Under the pieces are notes generated by a model. The model ran no database searches. It saw only the letters and a list, made by a program, of their open reading frames with translations, and was not told the DNA's origin. The position numbers and the translations under genes were made by a program. A DNA stretch of 64,000 nucleotides from UBA583 sp050292425 (lineage in GTDB: Archaea; Nanobdellota; Nanobdellia; Woesearchaeales; UBA583): NCBI GenBank assembly GCA_050292425.1, contig JBNKLP010000003.1, forward strand, positions 14,513-78,512. Direction: 5' to 3'. Of the stretch, positions 8,268-16,884 are shown in pieces (within the stretch, counting starts at the first letter, position 1; each line of letters starts with the position of its first letter).

Positions 8268-8908
8268 AACTCACTTAGGTTTTTATTTTTTTCTTTTGGT
8301 TTGAATTCAAATCCATCCTCAGAAATAATCTTCTGCATAACTTTGAAATCATGTTCAAAATCTTCTTTCAAAGCAGGTCTGTAAAGCATAGCTGCAGGGT
8401 GATAAATTGGAACTACGGTAAAACTAAAATCATTAAAATTCACTTTCTTGACCTTTCCATGAAGCTCAGCAATTCCAGCAACTTTTTTCATCTCCTCTGG
8501 CTTGAATCCACTAAGAACAAATTTAGTTGAATAATTTCCAAGTGTTGCTATAACTTTTGGTTTTATTGCCTTGATTTGCTCAATTAGATAAGGGGTGCAT
8601 GTTTTTATTTCATCAAGGTTTGGATCTCTGTTTTTTGGTGGTCTACATTTCAATATATTTGCAATGTAAACATCCTCAATTGTAAGTCCAATTACATTGA
8701 GTAATTTGTCAAGATTTTTTCCGGCTCTTCCAACAAAGGGTAGTCCTTGCAAATCCTCCTTTTCGCCCGGGGCCTCTCCAATAAAAAGAATTGGAGCATG
8801 AGGATTTCCTTTACCAAAAACAACATTAGTTCTACCTATAGATAAATCACATTTAACACATTTAACACAAACTTCTCTAATTTTTTCCAATTCTAGATTC
8901 TCTTTCAT
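8264..8908 (-). CDS. Family 4 uracil-DNA glycosylase (4Fe-4S type)
   Basis: The 214 residues include the family-4 signature GEAPGEKEDLQGLPFVGRAG (from about residue 44), cysteines at 14/17/20, 88 (ANILKCRPP) and 104 that can supply the 4Fe-4S cluster, and the late active-site motif HPAAML. The Asn-containing YIANILKCRPPKNR segment is typical too. The enzyme removes uracil from DNA by base-excision repair. It ends convergently with the phosphatidyltransferase gene (4-bp overlap). The start is an ATG followed by KENLELEKI, with a TTTATAAATA box about 25-30 bp upstream. Confidence 0.95.
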   Translation of the reverse strand: MKENLELEKIREVCVKCVKCDLSIGRTNVVFGKGNPHAPILFIGEAPGEKEDLQGLPFVGRAGKNLDKLLNVIGLTIEDVYIANILKCRPPKNRDPNLDEIKTCTPYLIEQIKAIKPKVIATLGNYSTKFVLSGFKPEEMKKVAGIAELHGKVKKVNFNDFSFTVVPIYHPAAMLYRPALKEDFEHDFKVMQKIISEDGFEFKPKEKNKNLSEF

Positions 8909-9068
8909 AATTATTAAGTTAATCTACTTTTTATAAATATTTATTGTAATTGGTTTTGAAACTATTGTTAATTATTTTCAAAAAAATAATTTTTTTTATC
9001 CCAAAACTTATTAATTTTTCAAAATAAAATTCACAAATAATAAATAAATTTCTACTTTCAAAATTTAC

Positions 9069-9299
9069 ATGGTAGAACTAAATAAGCCTGAAAAGATATA
9101 CAAAGTAGGTGTTCTTTCACTTTCTGTGTGGGAAAATGAGGGGACTGAAAAGAATTTCAAATCATTTACATTTCAGAAATCTTTCATAAATGAAGAAGGA
9201 GATTGGCAGCAAACGCAGAAATTAAATTTATCTGATCTTCCTAAACTAAGAGTCTTAATTGATGAGGCATATAGAGATCAGATTTTAAAAGAAGATTAA
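9069..9299 (+). CDS. Small conserved protein, possible beta-sheet nucleic-acid binder
   Basis: The 76-residue protein has alternating hydrophobic and charged strands: VGVLSLSVWENEG, then KSFTFQKSFINEEGDWQQTQKLNLSDLPKL, then a terminal helix (LRVLIDEAYRDQIL). The F-x-F-x-K-S-F...W strand pattern followed by LPKL and a helix resembles small archaeal proteins of the PC4/Whirly-like shape, but no active residue decides it. I give no function. It lies behind a 160-bp AT-rich spacer and is followed 40 bp later by another small gene on the same strand. Confidence 0.7.
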   Translation: MVELNKPEKIYKVGVLSLSVWENEGTEKNFKSFTFQKSFINEEGDWQQTQKLNLSDLPKLRVLIDEAYRDQILKED

Positions 9300-9339
9300 A
9301 TACCAACTTCTTTTTAAACTAACTCTAATCCTATTAGTT

Positions 9340-9750
9340 ATGGGAAAACTTGGTTTTGTATTTGATATAATAAGAACAAATGATAATATTGTCTTTTTCA
9401 ACAACAAAACTTTAACTCAAAACCAGATACTTATTTTCATAGAAAAACAATCTTTGAAAGGAGATTACATTGTAGGACTAAAAAGAAAATTCTTATCAGA
9501 AAATGCATCAATTGCATTTCTAAATAAAAATTTAGAATTTGAACCATATCTTGTATTTGAGAATCCAAAATTCAAATACTCTAAAATTTCTTTATCAGAA
9601 AAAACACATCTTGACTTTGACCATCTTACATTCTGGTTTCATGTAACCAAATACAAAAAACTTTGGGAACTTCTCACAATTGAAGTGAAAGAGGATTTCG
9701 AACAAGAACTAAAAGAGAATTTAATTAGAATTCTTGAGTATTTCAAATGA
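9340..9750 (+). CDS. Hypothetical protein, 136 residues
   Basis: No family recognised. The protein is soluble-looking, rich in K, F, N and E, with no signal peptide or membrane segment. A beta-rich N-terminal half (GFVFDIIRTNDNIVFFNNKTL) leads to a helical C-terminal half ending in EDFEQELKENLIRILEYFK. It starts about 25 bp after a TTTTTAAA box and sits between a small conserved gene and lon on the same strand, with 43 bp before lon. Confidence 0.6.
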   Translation: MGKLGFVFDIIRTNDNIVFFNNKTLTQNQILIFIEKQSLKGDYIVGLKRKFLSENASIAFLNKNLEFEPYLVFENPKFKYSKISLSEKTHLDFDHLTFWFHVTKYKKLWELLTIEVKEDFEQELKENLIRILEYFK

Positions 9751-9793
9751 ATTAAACTAAACCTTTTTAAATAACATTACACCATAATAATCT

Positions 9794-11761
9794 ATGGCAA
9801 AAGCTGACGAAAAAAAATCTACTTCTACAATTAAAAAAATATCTCAAAAAGTAGATTACTTGAAATTCAAAGACACTTCACAAATCAAAGTAGCAGATAA
9901 AATTATTGACAAAGTAATTGGACAAGAACAAGCACTTGAAATAATTCAAAAAGCAGCTGCACAAAGAAGGCATGTTCTTCTACTAGGAGAACCAGGAACA
10001 GGAAAATCAATGCTTGGAAAAGCAATTGCTGAAATTCTATCAACAAAAAATGCTGTTGACATGCTTGCATATCCAAATCCTAAAGATGAAAACAATCCAA
10101 CTATTAAAATAACAAAAGCTGGAGATGGGACAAAAATAATTGAAAAGTCCAAGATAGTCCAATTAAGAAATGTTGGAAAAGGGCAAAGTGGTTATTTATT
10201 AATTGTCTTCTTTTTTGTAATTGCACTTTCAATATGGAGATATTTCTCATGGCAGGCAAGAGGAGGAGCATACACAGATGTGATTTATGCAGCTGAAATT
10301 GTATCAATGACATTGATATTTTTTATTATGATGGTTGCAATGGCTCTATCAGCATCAATGTCTAAAAGAGGCCTTGGGGGGCCTTCAAATGACAGTGGCG
10401 CTCCAAAACTTGTTGTTGATAATGCAAACAAAAAAATGATTTTCGAGGATGCATCAGGAGCTCACGAAGGAGCACTCTTGGGGGATGTTCTTCACGACCC
10501 ATTCCAGTCAGGAGGTCTTGGAACTCCAGCACATCAAAGAATAGTTGCAGGAATGATTCACAAGGCAAATGGCGGAGTTCTTTTTATTGATGAGATTGCA
10601 ACTCTGAAACCAGAAATGCAGCAGGAACTTTTAACAGCAGTTCAAGAAAAGCAGATGCCAATTACTGGAAGATCAGAAAGATCAGCAGGAGCAATGGTAA
10701 GAACATCTCCTGCACCAACTGATTTTGTACTTGTGGCAGCAGGAAACCTTGATACTCTAAAACATATGCATCCAGCTCTAAGATCAAGAATCAGAGGTTA
10801 TGGTTATGAGATTTATATGAATGAAAATATGAATGACACACCTGAAAACAGAAAGAAAATAGTTCAGTTCATAGCTCAGGAAGTAAAAGGAGACGGAAAG
10901 ATTCCACACTTCACACCAGATGCATGTGAGTTGATAATTGAAGAGGCTAGAAAAAGAGCTGACAAGGGAAACAAGCTAACAACAAGATTCAGAGAATTGG
11001 GAGGAATCATTAGAGCAGCAGGAGACATTGCAATCAAAAAAGGGAACACTCTTACTCATCAGGCAGATGTAGTTGAAGCTCTTCTAAAAGTTAAGTCAAT
11101 TGAAGATCAGATGATCTCTAAATATGTTGAGACAAAAAAACAATACTCAATTATCAAAACAACAGGAACAGAAGTTGGTAAAATTAATGGTCTTGCTGTA
11201 GTTGGACAAAACCCGCCATACTCCGGAATGGTAATGCCAATTGAAGCTGAAGTTACAAAGGGTGGAAAAGGAGTTCAGTTCATTGCAACAGGAAAGCTAG
11301 GGGACATTGCAAAAGAATCAGTTACAAATGTATCAGCTCTAATAAAGAAAATATTTGATGAAGACTTGACAAAAGACTACTCTGTATACATTCAATTCAT
11401 TCAGACTCACTCAGGAGTTGAAGGAGACTCAGCATCAGTTGCTTTGGCAACAGCAGTTGTATCTGCTCTTAAGGCAATTCCTGTAAGACAAGACATTGCA
11501 ATGACAGGTTCTCTTTCAATTAGGGGAGAAGTTCTTCCTATTGGAGGGGTTTCTGCAAAAGTTGAAGGTGCTTATGCATCAGGAATCAAAAAGGTTATAG
11601 TTCCTCAGTCAAATATGCAAGACCTAGTAATTACTGATGAAATAAAGAAAGCTGTAAAGATAATTCCTGTATCAAACTTCGCTCAGGTACTTCTTGAAGT
11701 ACTTGAATGGAAATCAAAAGATAAGAACGTAAAAGCTAAAATTGAAAAGCTTTTAAAATAA
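9794..11761 (+). CDS. lonB: Archaeal membrane-bound Lon protease (LonB)
   Basis: The 655-residue protein has Walker A GEPGTGKS at 65-72, two membrane helices inserted in the ATPase domain (about 130-152 and 163-189), the Walker B region VLFIDEIATL, and a C-terminal protease domain with Ser546 (GDSAS) and Lys589 (GVSAKVEG) as the catalytic dyad. The inserted helices distinguish archaeal LonB from bacterial LonA, and there is no large N-terminal domain. It degrades damaged and regulatory proteins at the inner face of the membrane, using ATP. A single-gene unit: an upstream TTTAAATA box at about 9768 fits the start. Confidence 0.97.
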   Translation: MAKADEKKSTSTIKKISQKVDYLKFKDTSQIKVADKIIDKVIGQEQALEIIQKAAAQRRHVLLLGEPGTGKSMLGKAIAEILSTKNAVDMLAYPNPKDENNPTIKITKAGDGTKIIEKSKIVQLRNVGKGQSGYLLIVFFFVIALSIWRYFSWQARGGAYTDVIYAAEIVSMTLIFFIMMVAMALSASMSKRGLGGPSNDSGAPKLVVDNANKKMIFEDASGAHEGALLGDVLHDPFQSGGLGTPAHQRIVAGMIHKANGGVLFIDEIATLKPEMQQELLTAVQEKQMPITGRSERSAGAMVRTSPAPTDFVLVAAGNLDTLKHMHPALRSRIRGYGYEIYMNENMNDTPENRKKIVQFIAQEVKGDGKIPHFTPDACELIIEEARKRADKGNKLTTRFRELGGIIRAAGDIAIKKGNTLTHQADVVEALLKVKSIEDQMISKYVETKKQYSIIKTTGTEVGKINGLAVVGQNPPYSGMVMPIEAEVTKGGKGVQFIATGKLGDIAKESVTNVSALIKKIFDEDLTKDYSVYIQFIQTHSGVEGDSASVALATAVVSALKAIPVRQDIAMTGSLSIRGEVLPIGGVSAKVEGAYASGIKKVIVPQSNMQDLVITDEIKKAVKIIPVSNFAQVLLEVLEWKSKDKNVKAKIEKLLK

Positions 11762-11768
11762 AATTAAT

Positions 11769-12320
11769 TTAAATTTCTAATATCTTTTTTACAATTTCAA
11801 TTAATTCTGGAAATGTATCTTGCTTAATAAAATGTCCTTTATTTTCAAACTCTAAAACTTCATTTGGGTTTAATTTTTCTCTGATAAATTTAAATTCTTC
11901 ATTAGGAATTATAAAATCATCATTTGAATAAACTAAACCAATCACTTTTTGATTCTTTTTAATTTGTTCCCAATTCCAAGGATCATCATACCAACCACTT
12001 TCTTTTTCAGACTCCATACCTAAATCAGTATAACAAGGTGCAATTAAAATTGAACCAAATATTTTATTTTCTTCTGCATACTTCATAGCTGCAACGGCAC
12101 CTGAGGAATGTCCAACTAATAAAGTATTTTCATCAGCTTTTAGATAATCCTTTAAGAAAGGAAGCCAATATTTCTTTCTGGCAATAATGGAATCAGGCAT
12201 TGTTTCAAAAATAACATTTAAACTTAATTTTTCAAGTTCTTCTTTCAACCAAGGGGTCCAACAGTAAGACCACCTCATTGTATCATTTCCATGAACAAAA
12301 ATAATTTTGATGTTTTTCAT
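11769..12320 (-). CDS. Small alpha/beta hydrolase (RBBP9/YdeN-like)
   Basis: The 183-residue protein has an N-terminal FVHGND strand-loop, the nucleophile elbow GHSSG with Ser72, an Asp in VYSNDDFIIP, and a His in the late NKGHF motif. These form the catalytic triad of the RBBP9/YdeN serine hydrolase family, which are small single-domain alpha/beta hydrolases. The substrate is unknown. It converges with lon (7 bp between stops), and its start is close to a TTTATAAT box on the minus strand. Confidence 0.85.
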   Translation of the reverse strand: MKNIKIIFVHGNDTMRWSYCWTPWLKEELEKLSLNVIFETMPDSIIARKKYWLPFLKDYLKADENTLLVGHSSGAVAAMKYAEENKIFGSILIAPCYTDLGMESEKESGWYDDPWNWEQIKKNQKVIGLVYSNDDFIIPNEEFKFIREKLNPNEVLEFENKGHFIKQDTFPELIEIVKKILEI

Positions 12321-12356
12321 ATTTTATAATCAATTAATATTTTTATAAACTTAACT

Positions 12357-13676
12357 TCACATCTCTTCATCAATAACTCTGTTGATGATGTCAACGGGGA
12401 TATTTGCATCCTTTAAAGCCCTGTAAATTTGATCTTTGTTATAATCTGCTTTATACTTTAATACATAATCCTTTGTTTTCTGATAAACCTGTGTGTATGG
12501 AGTAACTGGTTCTGCCTTATGCTCATCACCTGTCTTGTCTGCTTTCTCAACTTTTCCAGCAATTTCATTTTTTCTATGATCATGATAATTATAATCTGTT
12601 TTGTTTTTTCCTTTAAACATAAACATGAAAAGTATTATTACAATAAGAACACCTCCTCCAATTAATGAGTACATAACTAAGTTGTTTGAGAGGTAAGAGT
12701 TCTCATTTTGAGTGTTGTTCTCGCTCAAAATAGTTTCTTCGCTAGTTTGTGTCTCTTCAACTCCGGAATTTGTTCCTTGACTTGTTTGATTATTTGTTAC
12801 TTCTTCTTGTATTTGGATTTCTTCTTCAATAGGAATTGGTTCCAAAACAACAGAATAAACTCCAACAGATGCAGATTTAATTATAACTTCTGTTTGTGTT
12901 TTAGTAAAACTAGTTTCTGACCAAGCAGTACCTGAATGTTTGTATACTTTCACAATTCCTGTTTCCATGTTATCTACTTTTATTGTCAAATCCATATTTG
13001 CATAAGTAGTATTCTTTGCATTAATCTTGAATGTATTTACAGAATTGTTTAGTTTTTCAATATTTTCTGCATCAAAATCTAACACTTTTTTTACACTAAA
13101 ATTTGAACTGATATTTGTATTTGCATCTTTCAAATCAATTTTTACGGATGAAATGGGATAATTAAAAATAACATTAAACATATCTGGTTCTTCAGTTTCT
13201 ACTTCAGGAGCAGTATAATTCTCTTTTGTTGCATCTGAATATTTACAATCTGAAATGTAAATCTTGTCAATTATGTCATTATAATTTCCACTTTTTGAAA
13301 TTTCAATAAGATATTGATTTGCTTCATCAAACCTTATTTTAAATTCTCCTTTAGAATCTGTAGTTGTATCAAGTATTACTGGCATCATATCTAAGGGTCC
13401 ATCATAAATTTTTACAGATGCTCCATTAATATAATCAAATTCACTACATCTGTCTTCTGCAGGAGTTTCATCTTCTTTACACAAATCATCGTAAATGGCA
13501 TCTCTATTCTCATAATCAGTTATGTTCCAGACTCTATATGTAATCTCCAAATTTGCACACCATCCATTATTCTCTAAAGTAAGATTTGTATAATTTCCAT
13601 TGTATCCAGCACCATACACATAAGAAAAAGAAATCAAAAAAATTAGAACTAGAAGAACTCTTTTTAAATGAATCAT
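12357..13676 (-). CDS. Surface protein with C-terminal membrane anchor and cytoplasmic helical tail
   Basis: I use the ATG at 13676, because it gives a clean signal peptide (MIHLKRVLLVLIFLISFSYVYG) about 24 bp behind a TATATAAA box at 13696-13703; the longer reading would put the signal peptide inside the protein. The 439 residues then hold a Cys-containing N-terminal domain, a beta-rich Ig-like region, a long Thr/Glu/Gln-rich stalk and one membrane helix (YSLIGGGVLIVIILFMFMF). The cytoplasmic tail ends in a helical motif (YNKDQIYRALKDANIPVDIINRVI) common at the end of DPANN membrane proteins. Function unknown; possibly adhesion. Divergent from scpA. Confidence 0.72.
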   Translation of the reverse strand: MIHLKRVLLVLIFLISFSYVYGAGYNGNYTNLTLENNGWCANLEITYRVWNITDYENRDAIYDDLCKEDETPAEDRCSEFDYINGASVKIYDGPLDMMPVILDTTTDSKGEFKIRFDEANQYLIEISKSGNYNDIIDKIYISDCKYSDATKENYTAPEVETEEPDMFNVIFNYPISSVKIDLKDANTNISSNFSVKKVLDFDAENIEKLNNSVNTFKINAKNTTYANMDLTIKVDNMETGIVKVYKHSGTAWSETSFTKTQTEVIIKSASVGVYSVVLEPIPIEEEIQIQEEVTNNQTSQGTNSGVEETQTSEETILSENNTQNENSYLSNNLVMYSLIGGGVLIVIILFMFMFKGKNKTDYNYHDHRKNEIAGKVEKADKTGDEHKAEPVTPYTQVYQKTKDYVLKYKADYNKDQIYRALKDANIPVDIINRVIDEEM

Positions 13677-13695
13677 AACACATAACTTGACTCTT

Positions 13696-13703
13696 TTTAT
13701 ATA
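13696..13703 (-). promoter_or_regulatory. TATA box of the surface-protein gene
   Basis: On the minus strand this reads TATATAAA, with an AT-rich flank. The ATG at 13676 lies about 24 bp downstream, matching a leaderless or nearly leaderless archaeal transcript. It argues for the shorter protein with an N-terminal signal peptide. Confidence 0.5.
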
Positions 13704-13766
13704 ATATTTAATATCTCCCTTTTTGTAAATACAAATATTTATAAACTCATTTTTTGCAAAATTTAC

Positions 13767-14564
13767 ATGGAATCTGAGCAGCAAGCTGAAAATCTTGAAT
13801 ATATAAGACCTGAAGATAGAATTTATAATGTTGCTGTGGATAAAGATAAAGTTGATTGGAAATCCTTTTTATATCAATTAATTTATTCTGAAAATCTTGA
13901 TCCTTGGGATATAGATGTAAGTATTTTGACAAAAAAGTATCTTGAGGCCTTCAAAGAGCTAAATACTTTGGACTTTGACCTTTCTGGAAAATTTCTGACA
14001 ATTGCTGTATTTTTATTGAAAACAAAAGCAGAAAGTCTTGTTGAAAAAGATTTAAGAGGAATTGAGGAGACAATTGCAGCAGTTGAAAATCAGGATTCAT
14101 TTGAAGATGGATTTGAAGCTCTTGGAGAATTTGATGAACAGCTTGATGAACTTGCTCAAAAGAAAAAGAGGGAAAAATATTCTCTTAAAATCAGAAATCC
14201 TATTGCAAGAAAAAGAAAAGTTAATATTTTTGATTTGATTAGATCCTTGGAAAAAACAATTGAACAATCAAACAAAAGAAAAGCAAACTTTCTAATGAGG
14301 CACTCTTCAGGAAAATATGAAGGGCCCATGTACGAGAAAAAATCAAAAGATCTTAAAACTTTAATTCAGGAATTATATGATTTTATAGTAGATGAACTCT
14401 CAAACAAAAAAGGACACATTACCTTTTCTCATGTATCAAAAGGATCAAGCAATAAAATGGAGATTCTGGAAAAATTCATCCCTCTTCTTCATCTTCACAA
14501 TCAGGAAAAAGTTTCCCTAAGACAGAAAGATCATTTTGGGGAAATTGAAATTCATAAAAACTAA
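13767..14564 (+). CDS. scpA: Segregation and condensation protein A (kleisin)
   Basis: The 265-residue protein has the ScpA N-terminal segment (FLYQLIYSENLDPWDIDVSILTKKYL) and the following hydrophobic helix (LSGKFLTIAVFLLKTKAESL) that binds SMC. A Glu/Lys-rich middle leads to a winged-helix C-terminus (FSHVSKGSSNKMEILEKFIPLLHLHNQEKVSL). Family knowledge: the kleisin links the two heads of the SMC dimer in the chromosome-organising complex. No smc or scpB gene is in the window. It is transcribed divergently from the surface-protein gene. The initiating ATG lies shortly after a TTTATAAA box at 13739-13746. Confidence 0.93.
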   Translation: MESEQQAENLEYIRPEDRIYNVAVDKDKVDWKSFLYQLIYSENLDPWDIDVSILTKKYLEAFKELNTLDFDLSGKFLTIAVFLLKTKAESLVEKDLRGIEETIAAVENQDSFEDGFEALGEFDEQLDELAQKKKREKYSLKIRNPIARKRKVNIFDLIRSLEKTIEQSNKRKANFLMRHSSGKYEGPMYEKKSKDLKTLIQELYDFIVDELSNKKGHITFSHVSKGSSNKMEILEKFIPLLHLHNQEKVSLRQKDHFGEIEIHKN

Positions 14565-14621
14565 GTTTGTCCTATAAATTAATAACAAATATTTAAATAC
14601 TATTTATTTTGGATTTATACT

Positions 14622-15095
14622 ATGGCAGCAGAAGAAATAGCTTTCCATGCAGTTTTGCCCATTGCAGCAGGACTTGTGATTGGAATTATTGAGGCATATT
14701 TCGTTTATGAAGATGAGAATATGACTTCTGGGAAGGATTTTCTAGGAGATATGTGGCATGGGCTTTTATTTGCAGTAGTTGGTGTATTCATAGCATCAAA
14801 TGTTCCTTGGGTGATATCTCAGGGTTGGGTTCCAGATTTTTTAACTAATTTGCTTATGGTTGATGCAACAGGAAAAAGTATTGTGATATCAGTAATCATT
14901 ACCTTGATTATGATGGTAAAAATGGTGGCATCCCATGCAATCAAAGGAGTTAGTGGTGCGGGATTTAGAGAGAAATTCTGGCACAAGGCAGTAATTTCTG
15001 CAGCAATTGGTTTTGCTCCATATTACATATTCCCTCTTTATGCATCAGGATTCATGGCAGGTCTAGCTAAGGCAGTACCTTGGCTGCCTTTCTAA
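14622..15095 (+). CDS. Multi-pass membrane protein, unknown function
   Basis: The 157-residue protein shows four hydrophobic segments (about 8-28, 45-65, 84-104 and 128-150) with short loops. It starts with MAAEEIAFHAVLPIAAG and has conserved-looking His residues (WHGLLF, SHAIKG, WHKAVI). It has no signal peptide or soluble domain. The family is not recognised. A TTTAAATA box at about 14591 lies about 30 bp before the start. It is followed by another gene on the same strand, with 39 bp between. Confidence 0.68.
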   Translation: MAAEEIAFHAVLPIAAGLVIGIIEAYFVYEDENMTSGKDFLGDMWHGLLFAVVGVFIASNVPWVISQGWVPDFLTNLLMVDATGKSIVISVIITLIMMVKMVASHAIKGVSGAGFREKFWHKAVISAAIGFAPYYIFPLYASGFMAGLAKAVPWLPF

Positions 15096-15134
15096 ACCCC
15101 AACATTTATATAATTCTTTTATTTAGCTAAATTT

Positions 15135-15551
15135 ATGGCAAAAAAAATTAATGCAAGATTTATTATTCAAATTGCAGGAAAACCTGTAGAAAATGTCCAA
15201 AAAGCTCTTGAAGTTATTGTGGATAAGATAAAAGAATCAAAAGATTACAAAGTATTAGAATCTGAAATAATTGAGCCTGAATTAGATGATAAAACTACTT
15301 TATATTCAGGACTTATAGAGCTCTCAATAAAGTTTGAGAATGCTCAGGACATACTGGGATTTATTGTTGATTTCACTCCAAATTCAGTTGAAATTGAAGA
15401 ACCAGAAGAAATCACAATGGATAACAATGAATTAACAGCAATCTTAAATGATATGTCTTCAAAATTATTAGAATCACAAACAAAAATCCGGCAGTTGAAT
15501 GCATATGTTCATATGCAGAATCAGAAATTGGCTGGATTTGAAAAGAAATAA
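15135..15551 (+). CDS. Conserved archaeal protein with C-terminal coiled coil
   Basis: The 138 residues begin MAKKINARFIIQIAGKPVENVQKALEVI. An alpha/beta N-terminal domain (about 1-100) is followed by a predicted helix-rich tail (LNDMSSKLLESQTKIRQLNAYVHMQNQK). The family is seen in DPANN-type archaea from memory, but no function is known to me. A TTTATATA box near 15106 precedes it, and it converges with a small membrane protein gene 1 bp beyond its stop. Confidence 0.7.
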   Translation: MAKKINARFIIQIAGKPVENVQKALEVIVDKIKESKDYKVLESEIIEPELDDKTTLYSGLIELSIKFENAQDILGFIVDFTPNSVEIEEPEEITMDNNELTAILNDMSSKLLESQTKIRQLNAYVHMQNQKLAGFEKK

Positions 15552-15552
15552 T

Positions 15553-15819
15553 TCATCTTATTCTTCTTTCAATCCACATTCTTTTGAAATATGGAAACGA
15601 GATTGTTGATAAAACGAATCCTATTGTAGGAACAATTGAGTTAACAAATGGGTTGCCTAAATTAGCAAAGCTAAAAAACAACACAATAACAGTATAAGTT
15701 AGAATTATTATCAATATCTTTCTTGCAAAACTTGTCTCCCAAGCCTTGTCAAGTTCAACTCTTTTGTTTCTCTTTTCAATTATCTCAATTCTCTTCTCAA
15801 GTTCTTTGATTGTTGTCAT
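15553..15819 (-). CDS. Small two-TM membrane protein
   Basis: The 88 residues have a charged N-terminal helix (IKELEKRIEIIEKRNKRVELDKAWETS) followed by two hydrophobic segments (about 35-52 and 60-78) with a Pro/Gly turn, and a basic end (KRMWIERRIR). This matches a conserved small family with the same KAWETS-to-FPYFKRMW layout found in archaea and bacteria, whose function is unknown to me. It is in the same direction as trmB, with 54 bp between. Confidence 0.7.
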   Translation of the reverse strand: MTTIKELEKRIEIIEKRNKRVELDKAWETSFARKILIIILTYTVIVLFFSFANLGNPFVNSIVPTIGFVLSTISFPYFKRMWIERRIR

Positions 15820-15873
15820 AGTAAAATTACCTCTGATTTTAATTTATATCAAAATAAGAAAAAGTTAAAGAAA

Positions 15874-16677
15874 TTATTTTGTCTTCATATCTCTCCAAGC
15901 GATGTCAAACATCTGCTGAAGAGCCTGAGCAAAGAATGGTGTGTTAACCCATACTCCAATATCATAAGCAGGGTATATGTCCTTGTCATGAAGTGTCATG
16001 AACAATACTTCTTCACCATCAATAATACAGAATCTTGCCTCAATTTCTTCAGTATATCTAACTTCAGCAACATCTGCTAATTCTTTGGAAATTTCTGCTG
16101 TCTTATCTGTCTTAGGGCATGCAATCTTAACTGATACTCCTCTATCCTTTAAATCTTCAAATACTCCTCTAAGTGCTTCAACCTTCCTCAAAAATCCAGT
16201 TGATGTTGTCATAATGATAACTTCACTCTCTGCACTCTTAACCATTGCCTCAAGGTGATTGTACAAATTGTACCTTCCCTTCAAAGCTCCACTCAAATCT
16301 GAAGGCTCAACAAGCTGGATTCCCTGCTCATGAAGCTGTTCCAAATCTTTCAAGATATCACTATCTCTTAGAGCTTCTAGCTTCTGAAGCTTTTCTTCTG
16401 ACTTCTCAGCAACTCTCTTCTTAACTCTATCAATAACGTCCTTCGGAGAAATAGCAATGTACTTGATTGGCTTTCCTAACTTAACCATAACGAATCCTTT
16501 TTTCTCCAAAGATTCTAAAACATCATAGGTTCTTGACCTAGGTACAACTGCAAGATCTGATAATTCTCCTGCTGTTGCAACTTTTCTTGATAGAAGTGCA
16601 GTCCAGATTTTAACCTCGTAAAGGTTAAGGCTGAAGTATTGCCTTAGCATATTTAAAAATTCTTCTTTAACTATCAT
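15874..16677 (-). CDS. TrmB-family transcription regulator
   Basis: The 267-residue protein has an N-terminal winged-helix DNA-binding domain (about 10-70: LNLYEVKIWTALLSRKVATAGELSDLAVVPRSRTYDVLESL, a TrmB signature). The following domain (about 100-260) has the PLD-like effector fold found in TrmB proteins. Family members sense sugars or other ligands and repress or activate sugar and metabolic genes. The ligand is not visible here, though sucrose-phosphorylase and pyruvate kinase genes are encoded in the same window. A TATA box (16707-16714) and a 6-bp-stem inverted repeat (16773-16789) lie upstream and could mediate autoregulation. Confidence 0.93.
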   Translation of the reverse strand: MIVKEEFLNMLRQYFSLNLYEVKIWTALLSRKVATAGELSDLAVVPRSRTYDVLESLEKKGFVMVKLGKPIKYIAISPKDVIDRVKKRVAEKSEEKLQKLEALRDSDILKDLEQLHEQGIQLVEPSDLSGALKGRYNLYNHLEAMVKSAESEVIIMTTSTGFLRKVEALRGVFEDLKDRGVSVKIACPKTDKTAEISKELADVAEVRYTEEIEARFCIIDGEEVLFMTLHDKDIYPAYDIGVWVNTPFFAQALQQMFDIAWRDMKTK

Positions 16678-16706
16678 TTTTAACTACATATTGTAATCTT
16701 TTTATA

Positions 16707-16714
16707 TTTATAAA
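16707..16714 (-). promoter_or_regulatory. TATA box of trmB gene
   Basis: TTTATAAA, about 30-37 bp before the trmB ATG on the minus strand. A second minus-strand TTTATAAA lies around 16817-16825, so two start sites are possible, the distal one with a leader of about 115 nt. Confidence 0.5.
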
Positions 16715-16772
16715 GTTTGTCCTGAGAGGTATTACTCACCAATTACACAAACTTTTTAGTATTTTCCCAAAG

Positions 16773-16789
16773 GTAGTTGGAGTAACTAC
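16773..16789. promoter_or_regulatory. Inverted repeat, candidate operator or leader hairpin
   Basis: Perfect inverted repeat GTAGTT-GGAGT-AACTAC, with 6-bp arms and a 5-nt loop. It lies 60 bp upstream of the trmB-proximal TATA box and would fall just at the start of a transcript from the distal one. It is not followed by a U-tract, so a terminator is unlikely. TrmB-type regulators bind inverted repeats, so autoregulation is a possibility. Confidence 0.35.
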
Positions 16790-16884
16790 TTCTTTGATAC
16801 TAAACTCCAAATTATAGCTTTTATAAAGTTTTGTATTTTAATTCATTAGTACAGACATAATCTAACTACTAAAAAAAGACGACA

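Noticed and set aside
16773..16789. Intrinsic terminator of the pilin-like gene
   Set aside because: No U-tract follows on the minus strand, and the hairpin is about 100 bp beyond the stop.
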